Assembly (NCBI GenBank): GCA_029891385.1
Contig: CM057224.1
Coordinates: 28,351,005 to 28,415,004 of the forward strand
Source of the DNA: Erythroxylum novogranatense
Lineage: Eukaryota; Streptophyta; Magnoliopsida; Malpighiales; Erythroxylaceae
Length of the DNA stretch: 64,000 bases
Direction of reading: 5' to 3'
The notes beneath the pieces were generated by a model. The model made no database searches. It was given only the letters and a program-made list of their open reading frames with translations, and had not been told where the DNA came from. Below, piece by piece: positions 1 through 12,529 of the stretch (within the stretch, counting starts at the first letter, position 1; every line of letters starts with the position of its first letter). The position numbers and the translations under genes are program-made.

Positions 1-218
1 TTGGAGATAAGGAATTGAAATGAAATTGAGATTGGGAAATTTGGAATAGGTTCGGAATGTCATAACAGTATAGTACTTATCGCATTTGTCGCATATGCAT
101 TGCTAAATATTAGAAATTTTCAATTGGTAATGTTCGATTGCTCGATTGTTCTAGAGGCTCGAGTGGGCGTAGATCGTCGTCGATGGTGAGACTTTTCTAC
201 TGTTGCTCGAAGTTCGAG

Positions 219-938
219 GTGAGTAACCTAGTTGGTTTCTCGGCCTTTATGTGTTTAATATTATGCATTAATGCCATGTGGAGTTAAGGATGGATATGTG
301 GTTGATTGCTATTGATTGATTTGGACCACGTGTGTCTAAAATATTTGGTATTGTTATAGAAGTGTTATTGTGTGTAAATGATTGTGAATGCATGCATGCA
401 ATCAATTGGAAATGTATACGATTGGAATCTGGATGAAGGTCCAAAAAGTGGAAAATGGCATCGAAATGTAATCGATTGTAATCAGAATTGGAACATATGC
501 ATTCATGCATATTGGCATACATGAATAATGACAGTTGTGACGGTGGTACCAACGTAATTCGAAGCTTTAGCTCGATGCTGAAACCTCACTCGATGATCGA
601 GAGCTATGCCCAACGATATATGAGCTTTAAGCTCAACGCATGTGACCTCGTGTCTAACGATTGATAGAGCCTCGGGCTCACCGCAGGCATATCACGCCTA
701 ACGATTTAGGCGCACGGTCACAACAACGTAACGAAATGAAAGTGTCACATGCATACTGCATATATAAATGATTGACTGTGAAATGTGTAATGTAATAAAT
801 GAAAATGCATGAATAATTTGGAATATGATAATATGTGCTATGATGTGATTTGACTGTGTATGCATGAGTTGGGTGGACCATCGATGATGGTTTCTCACTG
901 AGTTCGCAAACTCACCCAACATTACATTTATTTTTTAG
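219..938 (+). other. Putative LTR intron (split family A copy)
   Basis: A GAG|GTGAGTAAC donor at 219 and a pyrimidine-rich TTTATTTTTTAG acceptor ending at 938 bound this segment. The same two sites recur at matching places in the other three family A LTR copies. It contains the mini-hairpin array (534-724). Splicing is inferred from consensus only. Confidence 0.45.
534..724 (+). other. Mini-hairpin array (split family A copy)
   Basis: An outer 8-bp stem, GTTGTGAC (534-541) with GTCACAAC (717-724), encloses several small hairpins. GAGCT-TTA-AGCTC lies at 622-634, GAGCC-TCG-GGCTC at 667-679 and AGGC-ATATCAC-GCCT at 685-699. Spacers resemble AACGAT or AACGCA. Other units in this copy are imperfect. 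Confidence 0.7.
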
Positions 939-1008
939 GAATGAAGAGTACCCCGTTAGACAAACGGGAGTATGATTACCGCTAGCAAGACAGAGTAAAG
1001 GGTCGGGA

Positions 1009-4000
1009 TGTCAGGACCCGACCCGTAGACCGGATCCCAACTGTTGGATCCAAGACCCAACCGCATATAACTTACCATTTACCCTCTTACTTTGATACCA
1101 CAATTTGTCGGGATCCCGCTCCCGGAGCCCGACTTTCATAGTCCTGAAACTTGTACTTATAGACTTGCAGGATTCTTAACCAACCATTCACTTACTTTTA
1201 TTCAAACATTTTCATTTTAACTCCAATTGTTACATATTTTAATTGATAACAAGACATATGTCTTAGGAATCTAATGGTCCAAACCCCACCCCATTTGGAG
1301 GTCGGACGAAGGAGTTATGACCCGACAAACTCAACGTGTTCATGTTTTGACTCCTATCAAACATGTTTTGGCGCAAATGTCATAACTTTCACTATAGGTG
1401 TCGGAATGACTTCGTTCTTGGACCATTTTAAACTAGACATCTAGGTCTACAACTCTCAAGAAGACCATAAAACCAAATTCGGCCTCTAACAAGCCCAAAA
1501 CACTTGACTAAGGATCCTAGTCGACTGGAATAGATGCTAGTCGATCGGGATGAATATTTTGCTGGTTGTAGTCGATCGAAACATTTCAGTCATTGGAACT
1601 TACGAGAAATATTCTCCGCCCTCCGGTAGTCGACTGGAACACTTTCCAGTCGACTGGAACCTCCTAGTCGACTGGAACACCTTCCAATCATCGAATCTCT
1701 CTCTCAAGACCACTTGGAATCATCATCTTCAAGACTCATAACTTTTATCCCTAGCTCCAATTGGTGCATACTATACCTCTATGGAAAGGTAAGAAGATGA
1801 ACTACAAATCTTATGAAGGATGCTAAAACTAACTCCATCATTTAATAAGGTAAAATTCACTCAAAGGTCACTGCTCCATTAATACCTATGTAACAAGTTG
1901 CTATGGCTAAATGAACAATAACTGGTTGTGTTCTAATCCTCATAACTTCTTAACCCTAGATCCAAATGAGACAAACAATATACCCTTGAAAGCTCTAATC
2001 CTCTACTACAAACTTCATGAAGACTCATTTATCTAAATCAAACCCGAAGAGGGTCAAATGTCGAGGCGATGTCCGTCAAATTTTAAGAAAATTTGACAGC
2101 ACCTCCCTATTTTATTCCTAACCCAAAATCTTCAATCTAGACCATAACCTGCACATAAATTCTACATTCAAGGGCAGCAACACACTCTTAGTTTTCTAGA
2201 CATTCTCAATTCATACCCAAACCATCACCATGATTCAATTTCCATACACACAAGTATAAATTTCTCAAATACATTCATGATCTAATACTTTTACTTTCAA
2301 ATTCATTCATTCATTCATCATCATTCAATCATAACATGTTCATACAATGCTTTAGTGGGCATTTCAAGCCCAATTACATAAAGCTTCAAAATACATCATT
2401 TCCTTAAAATGCAACTAAAGCATTGATGTTACAAAATGATTTCAAATCCCAAAATAACAAAAGAACTGCTGGAGTAAAATGCCTTATGCTCGCTCCTCGG
2501 GTTCCTGCTCATTTCACGAAATTTGTGGGGTGAGCTAATGCTCTGTAGGTAACACATTTACGTTTATATAACAAGCACATCCTTAATTCATGTATTTATC
2601 AATTTTCCAAGGAAATCACATCACATGCATAACTCAAACATTTATACATTCATAACAATTTCAATCATTCCATCATTCACGTATCTTATACAATTCATGC
2701 ATATTCATGGCAAACACAACAATGGCTCGGTAAGTCCAAATCATGGCAACCACATAAGTTCATCAAATGACCTAATGTGGGCAAATTCTTGAGGAGTCCG
2801 ATATCGGATCATCCTATGCCTCAATCGGGCAGCCGGGCGAAGGCTTTTCATGTCGACGTGCACGTGACGGTTCTTGGGACATTACCTTACCCATACAAAG
2901 CATAATTCATTTCATAACAATAAAATTGGATTGTTCTTATCCAAGTTATTGTTTTCATTAAAATCATTCTTTTCATGCATCATTCATGCAAAATTCATAA
3001 TTCTCATTATATTCATTTCATTTAGCTCTCTAGGCTAATTCACCCATCATCCTAGAATTTACATTTTCTAACATTATGATCACATAGCATAATATTTACA
3101 ATCATTCAACAACCACAACATCAATCCTTCATATCATCCATTTACAATCATCCAACAACCACAACATCAATCTTTCATATCATCCGTTATGGTTTTCAAC
3201 AACCATACTAACATTCAACACAATCGTCAATATCAACAACACGAGCAATAAACATCATAAATATCATTCATCCATAACTAACACAAGCATTAACAACCAT
3301 TATTAATGTCATAATTAAATTTACATTAAATGCTCATAAATATAAAAGTAAAGGTGTAACCCACCTTAAATCCTTGATAATTCCTTGAATAGCTTGCTAT
3401 AATTCTTGTTCCTCTTCTCTTCCTCTTCTCTCTTCATTAAAAACCAACAACATTCCCAAATCAACATAGGATTTAGAAATTGAAAAACCTAAATGCTTAA
3501 ATCATGAAATTGGCAAGAGGATAACTAAACCCACTTGGTTCTTAACTCTTCTAACCAAAAACCCATCTAAAAACTTAATATTAAACCAAAGACTTACCTT
3601 AAATCTTCCTCCAACCAAAGGATTTCTTGAATCAAAATGAAGCTCTAGTCTTCCTCTATCTTCTTTCTCCTTGAACTTTCTTCAAAATCTTAAAGAAAAT
3701 CAAGCCTTAACATTTTTCTTCTTTTTCTCCCCCCTTCTCCTCCACGCACGACTTCTCCCTCTCCTTTCTCTCTATTTCACGATTCTTCACTCTTCCTCTC
3801 ATCCAACTCATTTAATTCACCTCTTTATACCTCCTCTTATTCTCACTTGGGCTCACTCACTTAAGCCCATTGGTTCCCTCTTCTTCCTCCTTCCTTCATC
3901 TTCTTCTTCCTTCATTTTCCTACACTCGAGCCCTGAAGCCTAAGCCCATCTTCACTTCATTTCTTCTTCTACTTCATTTCTTACTTAGGCCATCTATCTC

Positions 4001-4315
4001 CTTCTTCCTTTCTTTCATCCTACAACTTCCTCCTTAACAAACTCAAGCCCAATAACTTAAGCCTCTAAATTTTCTTTAAGCCCATCTCATTTAATTCACC
4101 TAACTAACTTGTTTCATTTGGACCCAAAGCCCAATTAACACATAAATCTCACTAACTCATTTAAGTCCAACTAACATATCTAACTTCATTAATTCTTCAA
4201 CTAACTTATTAATGCTATCATATATTAATTAATGTCACCTTAATTAATGCTAACATAATTTGCTTAATTAGACTAATCATGCTTAATTAAATAAAAAAAA
4301 ATTTTGGGGCTAACA
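1009..4315 (-). repeat. LTR 1 of the dimeric gypsy element (3' LTR)
   Basis: This 3307-bp LTR begins TG and ends CA. It is near-identical to 9202-12491 and 17303-20602. It holds a cluster of AGTCGACT palindromes (about 1518-1690, including TTCCAGTCGACTGGAA at 1644-1659) and a long pyrimidine-rich tract (3655-4070). Open frames in that tract are low-complexity and not genes. Confidence 0.93.
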
Positions 4316-4328
4316 TTTCTCCCCTTAA
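4316..4328 (-). promoter_or_regulatory. Polypurine tract, copy 1
   Basis: On the - strand CTTAAGGGGAGAAA directly abuts the LTR start TGTTAGCCCC. It is preceded by an AATTC-GAGGACGAAATTTC motif typical of Tekay/Del elements. It would prime plus-strand synthesis. Confidence 0.85.
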
Positions 4329-4349
4329 GAAATTTCGTCCTCGAATTTC

Positions 4350-4850
4350 TTACAGTTGATTGAAGAGGTGTGGTACCGCTCTGCATTGCATCCAAAGGTT
4401 CCCGTCGCCTCTTGATTGCATGATTCTTCCACGGACTTTGACTAGCTTGATTGTCTTGTTCACGAGGATCTTATCCTTGCTATCCAGAATTGCCACAGGC
4501 ATTTCTTCATAACTGAGATCATCACTCAGCTGAACTTCTGAGGTCTGAATGATGTGAGAAGGATCTGATCTGTACCTTCTCAGCATCGACACATGGAACA
4601 CATCATGGATCTGTGACAATTCGGGCGGCAATGCCAATCTATAGGCCAACGGACCAATCCTCTCCATAACTTCATAAGGACCCACATAACGAGGACTTAA
4701 CTTCCCTTTCTTACCAAATCTCATAACTCCCTTCCATGGAGACGCCTTAAGGAACACCTTATCTCCCACTGCATATTCCATTTCCTTCCTGTTGGCATCC
4801 GCATAACTCTTCATTCTGTCCTGGGCTGCCTTAAGCCTCTGCTTAATCAA
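4350..4850 (-). pseudogene. Integrase C-terminus (GPY/F) and chromodomain, copy 1
   Basis: The reading shows the VGDKVFLKASPW and KGKLSPRYVGPYEV motifs of the gypsy integrase GPY/F module. DVFHVSMLRRY follows, then a degraded chromodomain (PVAILDSKDKILVNKTI, then VKV). The chromodomain tail is out of frame from about 4430 downwards, so aromatic-cage residues cannot be checked. It lies directly after the integrase core piece. Indels near CAG/CTG sites may be sequencing artefacts. Confidence 0.88.
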
Positions 4851-4888
4851 GTCAACTTTTCAACCGCTCATCCGACCAACTCGTCCCA

Positions 4889-5709
4889 CTAGCTTCCTCT
4901 CACCTCTTCATCCCAAAGATATGGGAGTCCCGCATCTTCGCCATACAAGGCTTCATAAGGAGCCATCTCAGATGCTCGAATGGTACAATTGTTGTAAGCA
5001 AATTCGACCAACGGCAAGTGATCATCCCATGCTCCTTTGAAGTCCATTACACATGCTCTAAGCATCCCTTCTAGAGTCTGAATTGTCCTCTCAGACTGGC
5101 CATCCGTCTGAGGATGAAACGCCGTACTGAAATTCAACTTAGTTCCTAATGCTTCCTGTAGACTTCCCCAAAATCTGGATGTGAACCTAGGATCCCTGTC
5201 GGATACTATGGAATCCGGAACTCCATGCAATCTTACCACTTCATCAATATACTTTCTGGCTAAAATTTGCGCGAATGTCACTTTGATTGCTAGAAAGTGG
5301 GATGACTTCACAACCGATCCACTATTACCCAAATGGCATCATGCTTCTTGCTGGTCTTAGGCAAACCCATCAGAAAATCCATTGTAATCCTCTGCCATTT
5401 CCATTCAGGAATGGACAATGGCTGCAACATGCCTGAAGGTGCCTGGTGTTCAGCCTTGACTTGCTGACACACTAGACATCTACTCACATAATCTGCTACA
5501 TCTCTCTTCATGCCTTTCCACCAGAAATGTTCCTTCAAATCTCTGTACATTCTGGTGCTGCCTGGGTGCATGGAATAAGGCGCATTGTGTGCCTCATCCA
5601 TGATCTCATCCTTAACTGCTTTATCATTGAATGCATAACTGCTTTCCACCATCATTAATCCATCATCCCTTACTTGCACCATCGATCGCTTACCATTCTC
5701 AGATTTCAT
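4889..5709 (-). pseudogene. Integrase zinc-binding and catalytic core, copy 1
   Basis: Two overlapping frames (5709-5308 and 5332-4889) cover the integrase. The N-terminal HHCC region reads HPGSTRMYRDLKEHFWWKGM and then CLVCQQVK. The catalytic core shows D in TMDFLMGLP, D in IVSDRDPRF and E in TDGQSERTIQ, as expected for the DDE triad. A frame change at about 5310-5330 breaks the protein within VIVDRLTKSSHF. Its role was insertion of the retrotransposon cDNA. Confidence 0.93.
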
Positions 5710-6032
5710 CTCTCAACTTACTCAATTCCACATCTTGCTCCTGCAACTCCTTAACCTTTTCCCTAAGGATAGGTCTCACTCTAAATTGTGCAATAACACC
5801 TCGGATTCATCCTGCGCAAACTAATCTTCAACTTAGCCATCTGCTCCAACAGAGGCAAGTAGATCTACTGAACATGAGCCATCGACGACTTTACGCTCAA
5901 AGCATCCGCCACTACATTTGCTTTTCCGGGTGGTACTCAATCATTAAATCATAGTCCTTCAAGCAGCTCCAACCATCTTCTCTCGCCTCAGATTGACTCT
6001 TTCGACTCATGATGTACTTGAGACTCTTATGA

Positions 6033-7200
6033 TCAAGAAAACTCGTCCGAACCCCATACAAATAGTGTCTCCAAATCTTGAGCAAAGATCATCGCAGCTA
6101 ACTCCAAGTCATGAGTCGGATAATTCAACTCATACCGCTTCAACTGCCTTGAAGCATAAGCAATTACCCTATCATCCTGCATCGGACACATCCTAGACCC
6201 TTCCTCAAGCATCATCAGAATCATGTATAGCCTCGATCTCCACCGGGTAAAACTAATATTTGGAGCACTTGTCAATTTGTCCTTGAGTTCCTCGAACTCC
6301 TCGACAATCATCATTCCGCATAAACTTGATTCTTTCTCAACAATCTGGTCATCGGAGCAAATGCGATAGAAAACCCTCTACAAATCTTACGTAATACCGC
6401 CAGCCTAAGAAACTTCTCACTTCCTTCATTGCTTTGGCTCCAGCCAATTGACTACAGCTTCCACTTTTCTGGGATCGACATGAATTCCCTTACTGGAAAT
6501 CACATGTCCAAGGAATACTACTTCATGAAGCCAAAACTCGCACTTACTGAATTTGGCATACAATTTCTTCTCTCTCAGCCTCTGCAAGACTATCCTGAGA
6601 TGCTGTTCATGCTCTCCTCCATCCTTTGAATAGACCAGAATGTCATCAATGAACACAATGACAAACTGATCCAAGAAATCATTTAACACCCTATTCATCA
6701 GATCCATGAAGGCAGCTGGAGCATTGGTCAATCCGAAAGGCATGACTCTGAATTCATAATGCCCGTATCGGGTCCTGAAAGCTGTCTTCCTAACATCAGA
6801 CTCCCTGATCCGGAGTTGATGATATCCTGATCTTAGGTCAATCTTCGAAAAGACCCTTGCTCCTCTGAATCGATCAAATAAATCATCTATCCTCGGCGGA
6901 GGATACTTGTTCGAATCGTCATCTTATTCAACTTCACGTAATCTATGCACATCCTCCATGTGCCATCTTTCTTTAACAAACAGACCGAGCTCCCGGGGTG
7001 AAGAACTCGGCCTGATGAACTGTTTCTCCAATAACTCCTGCAATTGCTCCTTAAGTTCTCTCAACTCAATCGGAGCCATCCTGTAAGGAGGTATCGAGAT
7101 CGGCGCGGTTCCGGGAATCAAGTCAATTTCGAACTCAATGTCCCTCACCGGCGGTAATCCTGGCAACTCCTCCGGGAATACATCTGGGAACTCCCTCACC
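6033..7200 (-). pseudogene. Reverse transcriptase and RNase H, copy 1
   Basis: RT is recognised from FIRPSSSP near 7000 and [19 protein letters not shown] at 6743. The catalytic [10 protein letters not shown] box is at about 6635-6653 (FIDD in place of the commoner YIDD or YVDD), followed by [16 protein letters not shown]. RNase H follows at 6314-6033 with [20 protein letters not shown] and HDLELAAM. Several single-base indels split the frame at about 6920, 6750, 6426 and 6314. Compared with the second copy, many lie at CAG/CTG positions. Confidence 0.92.
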
Positions 7201-7399
7201 ACAATGTAATCCTCCAATCTTCCTACATTGACCTCTGGATCCACTATATGCGCCAAGAAGGCCTCACACCCTTGGCTCATCATACTGTCAGCTACCATAG
7301 CTGAAATAATCCTCGGCACTGGCAGTTTCCTGTCCCCCTTGAAGACTACCTTCTGATCATCTCCCAGATCAAATTCAACTTCCTTTAGACTGCAATCCA

Positions 7400-7680
7400 G
7401 CTTCGCCTTGTACCTCTCCATGACATCCATCCCCAAGATGACATCCAACCTGAAGGTCTAGCGGTAGTAGGTCCACTACCGCCTAGCACCCTCGATACTA
7501 AGCTCACAATTTTATAGATCGCTTATCACTACCTTACTCCCTAAAGGAGTACTAACAACCAGCATATTATCCAAAATCTCGGGACACACAAAGCAGACAA
7601 ATTCATGCTTGCGAGATATAAATGAGTGTGTAGACCGGTATCAATCAATACATAAACAGTGCATCAAATAGCATAGCCAT
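7400..7680 (-). pseudogene. Retropepsin-type protease, copy 1
   Basis: LIDTG is encoded around 7634-7650 (DTG at 7634-7642). The downstream flap and C-terminal region reads MDVILGMDVMERYKAKLDCS (from 7448), the usual gypsy protease ending. The frame is broken between these two parts. It would have cleaved the Gag-Pol polyprotein. Confidence 0.82.
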
Positions 7681-7718
7681 ACCACACTACTTACAGGCGG
7701 CTGCAGCTTCCTCCCCGG

Positions 7719-8963
7719 TCATGGCAAAGACTCTCGGGTGCTGACCACGCCCTCTAGGCCTTCCCGCCTGATAAGTCTTCCTTGTAGCTCTGAACTCCGA
7801 CTTCTTGGGTCGCCTAGATGCCACTGTCTCTGCTCTTCTTGGCCTCTGAGATCAACCCTTCCTCGCTTGCACTGTGGACAATCCTTGATTCTGTGCCCCT
7901 TCTGACCACAGCCAAAACATGCGCCTATCTTCATCAGACACTCCCCCTTGTGAAATCTACCACAGTGATCACACTGAGGATTGCCTCTGCCTGACCATCC
8001 TGGGCTTGCCACACTAGAAGCTTGCACCACACGTTTCTAAATCGCTTATTCTTTGTGGGGCCATCTGCCCACTTCACTCACTGTATGACCCGTCTTAGTG
8101 CTCTTTGCAAATCTGGGAACTCATGCTTTTCTTTGAAAACTGCTCTCTGTTCTTCCTCTTCTTGGTTACCTCAGCCCTCCTGATATTTTCTAACTTCTCA
8201 GCCTGCAATGCAGCATCCACCAGCTGCTTCACCAGCTGCTGATAATTCCTGAAATTGTGGATGACTACTTTCTCCCGAATCCCTAGGTGTAGTCCACCCT
8301 CAAACTTTCTGCACTTGTCCACTTCAGTTGCCACGATGTTGGCTGCATATCGTGACAACTGAGTGAACTTCAGCTCATACATACTGCTACACTCGGCTCC
8401 TCTCGGTCAAATTCAGAATTCTCTTACTTTCTCTGAACATACACCATGGAAAAGTACTTCCCACGGAAAGCTTCTAAGAACTCCCTCCATGTCAAGATCG
8501 AGGGTTCTTCCTGATCACATGCAGCACCGATTCCCACCAAGCAAAGTGATCCCCTGCAAGCTTCTGCATAATCAACTTTCTCTTCTTGAGCATCTCATCT
8601 CTTCAGACCCTCTCGGTCCTCTTCACCATCTTGGCTTCCTCGGGATTAGTGGTCCCGCTGAAGTCGACCGCTCCATACTTCCGGAGCTTATCATACTGAC
8701 CGCTCCTCTCCACTGGAGCTGGCATTGGAGCCTGCCTTCCTTGCCCCATGGCATAGGTAAACGCCTGGGCAAAAGCTTGGAAGAACTGGGGGTCCATCGG
8801 ATTTACTTGAGGAGGAGGCGGCGGAGGCGCCTCATGTTGCACACTGGGTGCATCAGAGTCGATCACAGGGATAGTCCCTGCATCCGTGGAACGCATTTAT
8901 TCATCCGCATTCATGCTGTGAGCTAGGTCAGCTGGAGCTCTCGAGTTCTCCTTCGAGGCGCAT
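7719..8963 (-). pseudogene. Gag with two zinc knuckles, copy 1
   Basis: The probable start is the ATG at 8961-8963, by comparison with the second copy, whose N-terminus reads MSPRRRTRGARLDLAHSGMR. Pieces in order are a proline-rich N-terminal segment with NPMDPQFFQAFAQAF (8896-8603), the retrotransposon gag core (MYELKFTQLSRYA, 8382-8095), and a CDHCGRFHKGEC / CFGCGQKGHRIKDC knuckle pair (about 7877-7973). This is the nucleocapsid precursor. It is frameshifted at three or more places. Confidence 0.9.
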
Positions 8964-9186
8964 TACTCCTTCAAGTTTAAAATTCAAAAAATCTTTAGTT
9001 TACATGAAACAAATTCAATTCATGTAAATCAATTCAAAACAATTCAATGCATTCATTTGAAAACAACATTGCATTGCATGCAATTAAAACAATGCACATA
9101 AGTCATGTAATTCATGTAGAAAAATGCATGATGACTTGACCTTTAAACATTCCACTAGGGTTCCTAGGAAACCGTAAACCCGTTTC

Positions 9187-9197
9187 GCTCGATACCA
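9187..9197 (-). other. Primer-binding site, copy 1
   Basis: On the - strand this reads TGGTATCGAGC, four bases from the LTR end. It is the plant initiator-Met tRNA site TGGTATCAGAGC with CAG shortened to CG. Both internal copies show the same shortened form, matching the CAG-to-CG discrepancy seen elsewhere in the window. Confidence 0.85.
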
Positions 9198-9201
9198 CGG
9201 A

Positions 9202-12200
9202 TGTCGACCCACCCGAGAGACGGATCCCAACTGTTGGATCCAAGACCCAACCGCATATAACTTACCATTTACCCTCTTACTTTGATACCACAATTTGTCG
9301 GGATCCCGCTCCGGAGCCCGACTTTCATAGTCCCAAACTTGTACTTATAGACTTGCAGGATTCTTAACCAACCATTCACTTACTTTTATTCAAACATTTT
9401 CATTTTAACTCCAATTGTTACATATTTTAATTGATAACAAGACATATGTCTTAGGAATCTAATGGTCCAAACCCCACCCCATTTGGAGGTCGGACGAAGG
9501 AGTTATGACCCGACAAACTCAACGTGTTCATGTTTTGACTCCTATCAAACATGTTTTGGCGCAAATGTCATAACTTTCACTATAGGTGTCGGAATGACTT
9601 CGTTCTTGGACCATTTTAAACTAGACATCTAGGTATACAACTCTCAAGAAGACCACAAAACCAAATTCGGCCTCTAACAAGCCCAAAACACTTGACTAAG
9701 GATCCTAGTCGATTGAATAGATGCTAGTCATTCGACGGTATTTTGCTGGTTGTAGTCATCGAAACATTTCCAGTCATTTGGAACTTACGAGAAATATTCT
9801 CCGCCCTCCGAGTAGTCGACTGGAACACTTTCCAGTCGACTGAAACCCTCCTAGTCGACTGGAACACCTTCCAATGATTGAAATCTCTCTTCTCAAGACC
9901 ACTTGGAATCATCATCTTCAAGACTCATAACTTTTATCCCTAGCTCCAATTGGTGCATACTATACCTCTATGGAAAGGTAAGAAGATGAACTACAAATCT
10001 TATGAAGGATGCTAAAACTAACTCCATCATTTAATAAGGTAAAATTCACTCAAAGGTCACTGCTCCATTAATACCTATGTAACAAAGCTGTGGCTAAATG
10101 AACAATAACTGGTTGTGTTCTAATCCTCATAACTTCTTAACCCTAGATCCAAATGAGACAAACAATATACCCTTGGAAAGCTCTAATCCTCTACTACAAA
10201 CTTCATGAAGACTCATTTATCTAAATCAAACCCGAAGAGGGTCAATGTCAAGGCGATGTCCGTCAAATTTTAAGAAAATTTGACAGCACCTCCCTATTTT
10301 ATTCCTAACCCAAAATCTTCAATCTAGACCATAACCTGCACATAAATTCTACATTCAAGGCAGCAACACACTCTTAGTTTTCTAGACATTCTCAATTCAT
10401 ACCCAAACCATCACCATGATTCAATTTCCATACACACAAGTATAAATTTCTCAAATACATTCATGATCTAATACTTTTACTTTCAAATTCATTCATTCAT
10501 TCATCATCATTCAATCATAACATGTTCATACAATGCTTTAGTGGGCATTTCAAGCCCAATTACATAAAGCTTCAAAATACATCATTTCCTTAAAATGCAA
10601 CTAAAGCATTGATGTTACAAAATGATTTCAAATCCCAAAATAACAAAAGAACTGCTTGGAGTAAAATGCCTTATGCTCGCTCCTCGGGTTCTGCTCATTT
10701 CACGAAATTTGTGGGGTGAGCTAATGCTCCGTGGGTAACACATTTACGCTTATATAACAAGCACATCCTTAATTCATGTATTTATCAATTTTCCAAGGAA
10801 ATCACATCACATGCATAACTCAAACATTTATACATTCATAACAATTTCAATCATTCCATCATTCACGTATCTTATACAATTCATGCATATTCATGGCAAA
10901 CACAACAATGGCTCGGTAAGTCCAATCATGGCAACCACATAAGTTCATCAAATGACCTAATGTGGGCAAATTCTTGAGGAGTCCGATATCGATCATCCTA
11001 TGCCTCAATCGGGCAAATGGCGAAGGCTTTTCATGTCGACGCACGTGATTTCGGTTCTTGGGACATTACCTTACCCATACAAAGCATAATTCATTTCATA
11101 ACAATAAAATTGGATTGTTCTTATCCAAGTTATTGTTTTCATTAAAATCATTCTTTCATGCATCATTCATGCAAAATTCATAATTCTCATTATATTCATT
11201 TCATTTAGCTCTAGGCTAATTCACCCATCATCCTAGAATTTACATTTTCTAACATTATGATCACATAGCATAATATTTACAATCATTCAACAACCACAAC
11301 ATCAATCCTTCATATCATCCATTTACAATCATCCAACAACCACAACATCAATCTTTCATATCATCCGTTATGGTTTTCAACAACCATACTAACATTCAAC
11401 ACAATCACAATATCAACAACACGAGCAATAAACATCATAAATATCATTCATCCATAACTAACACAAGCATTAACAACCATTATTAATGTCATAATTAAAT
11501 TTACATTAAATGCTCATAAATATAAAAGTAAAGGTGTAACCCACCTTAAATCCTTGATAATTCCTTGAATAGCTTGCTATAATTCTTGTTCCTCTTCTCT
11601 TCCTCTTCTCTTTCATTAAAACCAACAACATTCCCAAATCAACATAGGATTTAGAAATTGAAAACCTAAATGCTTAAATCATGAAATTGGCAAGAGGATA
11701 ACTAAACCCACTTGGTTCTTAACTCTTCTAACCAAAACCCATCTAAAACTTAATATTAAACCAAAGACTTACCTTAAATCTTCCTCCAACCAAAGGATTT
11801 CTTGAATCAAAATGAAGCTCTAGTCTTCCTCTATCTTCTTTCTCCTTGAACTTTCTTCAAAATCTTAAAGAAAATCAAGCCTTAACATTTTCTTCTTTTC
11901 TCCCCCTTCTCCTCCACGCATTGACTTCTCCTCTCCTTTCTCTCTATTTCACGATTCTTCACTCTTCCTCTCATCCAACTCATTTAATTCACCTCTTTAT
12001 ACCTCCTCTTATTCTCCTTGGGCTCACTCACTTAAGCCCATTGGTTCCCTCTTCTTCCTCCTTCCTTCATCTTCTTCTTCCTTCATTTTCCTACACTCAA
12101 GCCCACAAAGCCTAAGCCCATCTTCACTTCATTTCTTCTTCTACTTCATTTCTTACTTAGGCCCATCTATCTCCTTCTTCCTTTCTTTCATCCTACAACT

Positions 12201-12491
12201 TCCTCCTTAACAAACTCAAGCCCAATAACTTAAGCCTCTAAATTTTCTTTAAGCCCATCTCATTTAATTCACCTAACTAACTTGTTTCATTTGGACCCAA
12301 AGCCCAATTAACACATAAATCTCACCTAACTCATTTAAGTCCAACTAACATATCTAACTTCATTAATTCTTCAACTAACTTATTAATGCTATCATATATT
12401 AATTAATGTCACCTTAATTAATGCTAACATAATTTGCTTAATTAGACTAATCATGCTTAATTAAATAAAAAAAAAAATTTTGGGGCTAACA
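9202..12491 (-). repeat. LTR 2 of the dimeric gypsy element (central, shared)
   Basis: This 3290-bp LTR runs TGTCGACC...GGGGCTAACA. It serves as 5' LTR for the 4316-9201 internal region and as 3' LTR for the 12492-17302 region. No TSD lies at either of its edges, which argues for a tandem structure rather than two separate insertions. Confidence 0.92.
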
Positions 12492-12505
12492 TTTCTCCCC
12501 CCCTT
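12492..12505 (-). promoter_or_regulatory. Polypurine tract, copy 2
   Basis: On the - strand CTTAAGGGGGGGAGAAA abuts LTR 2. The G run is longer than in copy 1. Confidence 0.85.
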
Positions 12506-12529
12506 AAGAAATTTCGTCCTCGAAATTCT

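Larger units (their letters stand above)
1..1008 (+). mobile_element. Family A LTR, left part of a split copy
   Basis: This stretch aligns by eye with 25970-26930 and 31830-32800. Shared landmarks are the donor-like GTGAGTAACCTAG at 219, the hairpin array (534-724), the ACCATCGATGATGGT hairpin near 880 and CCCCGTTAGAC near 950. The LTR runs off the left edge. At 1008 it is interrupted by the large gypsy element and resumes at 20608. No coding sequence is visible. It is either a solo LTR or the 3' LTR of an element lying mostly to the left, because no primer-binding site follows its end at 20840. Confidence 0.85.

Noticed and set aside
3671..3943. Open frame of about 90 codons (also at 11846-12115 and 19952-20146)
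   Set aside because: It lies in the pyrimidine-rich part of the gypsy LTR, is Leu/Ser/Phe low-complexity, and recurs identically in all three LTRs.
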